A stretch of DNA of 33,688 nt from Cytidiella melzeri (lineage: Eukaryota > Basidiomycota > Agaricomycetes > Polyporales > Irpicaceae), in the NCBI GenBank assembly GCA_022592445.1, contig JABYQR010000442.1:1-33688 (forward strand), written 5' to 3'. Below the pieces are notes generated by a model that searched no databases, was not told the DNA's origin, and saw only the letters and a program-made list of their open reading frames with translations. A program made the translations under genes and the position numbers. Each line of letters begins with the position of its first letter. Position 1 is the stretch's first letter. Of this stretch, positions 30,828 through 33,688 are shown in pieces.

Positions 30828-33688
30828 TTATACACAGTAAATCGTAGCTGAGCGTATAGCTCGGGGATGATCGTCGTAGAATTTCTTGATTGCTTCTTGA
30901 GCGTGCGTGATGTTTTCTACAGGTTCCCACGTGTCGTCGTTCGGTCCGTAGCCTTTCCAGCGTATGTAATACTGAAGCTTTTTGGCACGACCTGTACGTC
31001 TTGACTTGAGAATCTTCTCGACTTCATATTCTTCTTCTCCGTCGATGATATCTGGCGGAGGCATCTCCAGCTTTTGGCCTTCGAATTCAGGTTCGTTGTA
31101 TGGTACCAACTTGCTTGCATGGAATACAGGGTGTATCCTTGGTGAACGTTCAGGCCATTCCAGTCTGAATGTGACCGGCGAAAGCTTTTCAGCAATCTTG
31201 AATGGGCCATAGTACTTGGCTGACAGCTTATGTCCAGATTTTTGGTAGTCTCTCAGATCTAGCATGACCTGATTGCCTTCGTTGAAGGGGACCTTCTGAA
31301 CGTGCTTGTCATAGTACCATTTCATGCGTTCAGCCGCAAGTTGTAACGCCGCCTTAGCATGCTCTTGAGCTTGCAAGCGGTTCCACATGATGTCATTCAT
31401 GTCAGACCTTTTCAGATCTTTAGTGAGCGTTGGACCAGCTCTAGGGTGTCTGCCGTATTCGAGGTAGAAAGGCGAGTGCTTAGTTCCCTCGTGCGCTGCA
31501 TTGTTGTATGCGAACTCAGCCGAACTGAGCAGTCTAGCCCAGTCGTCATGTAGTTGATCAACGTAACAGCGCAGGTACTGTTCGAGCGTTTGATTAACTC
31601 GTTCAGTTTGACCATCAGTCTGCGGATGATATGCAGTAGTCATTGTAGATTCTATCCCTAGCATTTTACACCATTCCTGGAATAAATCTGCTGCGAATTG
31701 TGGACCTCGGTCGGAAATGATTTGCAAAGGTAACCCGTGAAGGGTCCAGACTCTCTCGTAGAGTAGAGCTGCAAGGTCTTTTGCCGAGAACTCGTTTACG
31801 ATAGGGAAGAAGTGCGCCCTTTTAGTCAGGCGGTCTACGACTACGCAGATAGCATTGAAGCCATCAGACTCCGGTAACTGAGTAATCAAGTCGACAGTCA
31901 TGATATCCCATGGTTCGGCCGGAACCGGATTAGGGATGAGTGGTCCATAAGGCTGTTGCGGACGAGTCTTCATCCGTTGACATGTGTCACAGCCTGTCAC
32001 GTATTTCTTGACATCAGTGGTTAAACCTGGCCACCAGTAGTTTCTCGAGATCAGTTCGTACGTTTTCCATCTGCCAGGATGTCCGGCAGAAGGTAGATCG
32101 TGATGCATCTGGATGATTTGGCGTCTCAGATCTAATTTCTGATCTTTGGGGATGTAGACTTTTCCACGGTATAGGAGTAATCCGTTCTCAAAATTCCATT
32201 CCTCTAGTGATTTCTTGAACTCCCTAGGACCAGAGTTAAGTAACTGCTGATAGTTCTTGGTAACTTCATCGTTCATGAGTGCTTCCTTGACCCGTCTTAG
32301 GATTTCATCATCGTTGATAGGCGAGTCATGAGAGTTTTCGATAGCAGAAATGGCAAAAAACTCGGGTTTAAGGAGAATTTTGTCCTCGTTATCGGAATTT
32401 ACCCCCTCTTCATGATCTGGCCTCCTGGACAGAGGATCTGCGGTAAGCATGGTCTTTCCGGGTTTGTGCCGGAGCACGAAATTAAATCGCGTGAGGTATA
32501 ACGCCCATCGCGCTTGTCTCCGAGTCAGCTTCTGGGCATTCCTGAAATATGTCAGGTTTTGGTGATCCGACCATATTTCTACGGTAATCGGATGTCCCTC
32601 CAGATGTTGACGATACTCTTCCAGGGCGCGGATAATAGCCAACAACTCTTTATCGTATATCTCATAATTACGTTCATGGACGTTGAGTGATTTAGAGTAG
32701 AAGGCTACTGGATGCCACAGCTTGTCAGCTGGGTCCAGTTGTGATAGTACCGCTCCTGTAGCAAAGTCGCTAGCGTCTGTTTCCAGACGGAAAGGGTTTT
32801 CGTCATCTGGTATCCTCAGAATGGGTGCTGACGTAAAAGCCTGTTTCAGACTTTGGAAGGCCTGTTCCTGAGCATCTTTCCAGATCCAGGGTTGGTCCTT
32901 CTTTGTCAGAATAGTGAGCGGTTTCGCATGTTTAGCAAAGTCCTTGATGAAACGCCGATAGAAATTGGCGAAGCCTAAGAAGGCTTGGACTTGCTTAACC
33001 TTTTCAGGTCGCGGCCACTCAGTAACTCCGGTGAGTTTGGCTGGATCCATCTCGATATGTCCGTGAGAAATGATCATGCCTAGGTACTCAATACGATCTT
33101 TTTCAAAAAAGCATTTTTCCGGTTTGGCAAATAGATCGTTCTCGCGTAGACGCTTGAGCACTTCCTGTGTGATGCGACGGTTTTCCTTCTTGTCTTCAGT
33201 GAAGATGAGGATGTCGTCGAGATACACCATGACATGTCCTTCTAAGATCAAATCACTCAGAATTTCATTCATCATGGCTTGGAATGTTGCAGGTGCGTTG
33301 CTGAAACCGAAATACATCACCTTGGCTTCGAAAAGACCACGGTGTGTGATGAACGCCGTTTTCCATTCGTCACCCTTTCGGATGCGAACGTTATTGTATC
33401 CCCATCTAAGATCAATCTTTGAGAAGACCTTAGCCTTGCTTAACGAATTGATTAAATCGTTGATGCGAGGTATGGGGTACCGGTTTTTCACCGTGATGTC
33501 GTTCAGTTTTCGGTAGTCTTGCACAAGGCGCAACGAGCCATCTTTCTTCTTGACGAAGAACACAGGTGCTGCAATCGGACTTTTCGATTTGCGGATGTAA
33601 CCTTTTCGGAGTTCCTCTTCAATCCATTGATCTAGAGAATTCTTTTCCATTGGAGACAGGGGTATAGTTTAGCCGCTTTGGGAAGGGA
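30828..33688 (-). mobile_element. Ty3/Gypsy chromodomain retrotransposon, pol region (partial)
   Basis: One long open frame (33650-30828, 940 codons) runs from reverse transcriptase to chromodomain; the gag/protease end and 5' LTR are beyond the window. Reverse transcriptase: SPIAAPVFFVKKKDGSLR, catalytic Asp80 and YLDD at 143-146. RNase H: DASDFATGAVLSQ (Asp292), then YEIYDKELLAIIRALEE and IWSDHQN. Integrase: zinc site with H..H (517, 524) and CDTC (554, 557), then catalytic Asp587 (MTVDLITQLP), Asp647 (ISDRGPQFA) and Glu683 (HPQTDGQTERVNQ). C-terminal chromodomain: EEEYEVEKILKSRR, YYIRWKGYGPNDDTWEPVEN. All key residues are present, so the copy is young. An in-frame TAA at 33669-33671, just before conserved sequence, suggests a frameshift at the left of this block. 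Confidence 0.93.

Noticed and set aside
1..33688. tRNA, rRNA and CRISPR searches by eye
   Set aside because: I saw no paired A- and B-box/T-loop signature, no rRNA sequence and no spaced direct-repeat array; a covariance-model scan would be needed to exclude tRNAs or snoRNAs.

Overview
The window looks like nuclear DNA of a mushroom-forming basidiomycete (Agaricomycetes). Genes on both strands are cut by many short introns (mostly 50-75 nt, GT-AG, often with a CTRAC-like branch site). The gene types also fit that group: a TPR/F-box family protein, a bicupin oxalate decarboxylase, a decayed kinase-like (PKL) gene, a chromodomain Ty3/Gypsy element and small secreted proteins. All exon joins given here were worked out by hand from splice signals, reading phase and remembered family sequence. 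None is supported by transcripts.

Layout. 1-1200: repeat-derived DNA, with an LTR-like non-coding stretch and the C-terminal part of a DDE-type transposase. 2451-3010 (+): a small secreted or single-pass membrane protein. 3835-4505 (+): QCR6, the acidic hinge subunit of respiratory complex III. 5186-7119 (+): a histidine acid phosphatase in 8 exons. 7521-9878 (-): a TPR plus F-box protein in 8 exons. 10462-12212 (-): a second F-box protein with a propeller-like C-terminus. 12999-15030 (+): a WD40 protein of the WRAP53/TCAB1 type in 9 exons. 15085-19229 (-): DIS3/RRP44, the catalytic exosome nuclease, in 18 exons. 20147-20894 (+): a small secreted protein. 22054-22975 (+): a conserved coiled-coil protein. 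23188-24303 (-): a CBP3/UQCC1-type complex III assembly factor. 25066-26928 (-): a secreted oxalate decarboxylase-like bicupin. 29001-29794 (+): a frameshifted kinase-like pseudogene. 29865-33688 (-): an LTR and the pol region of a chromodomain Gypsy retrotransposon that runs off the right edge.

The middle (about 2.4-27 kb) is ordinary gene-dense euchromatin flanked by repeat-derived DNA on both sides. Shared themes are complex III (QCR6 and its assembly factor CBP3 about 19 kb apart) and RNA metabolism (WRAP53-like and DIS3, tail to tail with only 54 bp between stop codons). Extracellular chemistry is represented by the acid phosphatase and oxalate decarboxylase. I found no gene cluster that reads as a new multi-gene system. 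The most unusual items are the micro-exon structure of QCR6, the 11-bp GATAAGCGCC-type array in the Gypsy LTR, and the number of AAG 3' splice sites.
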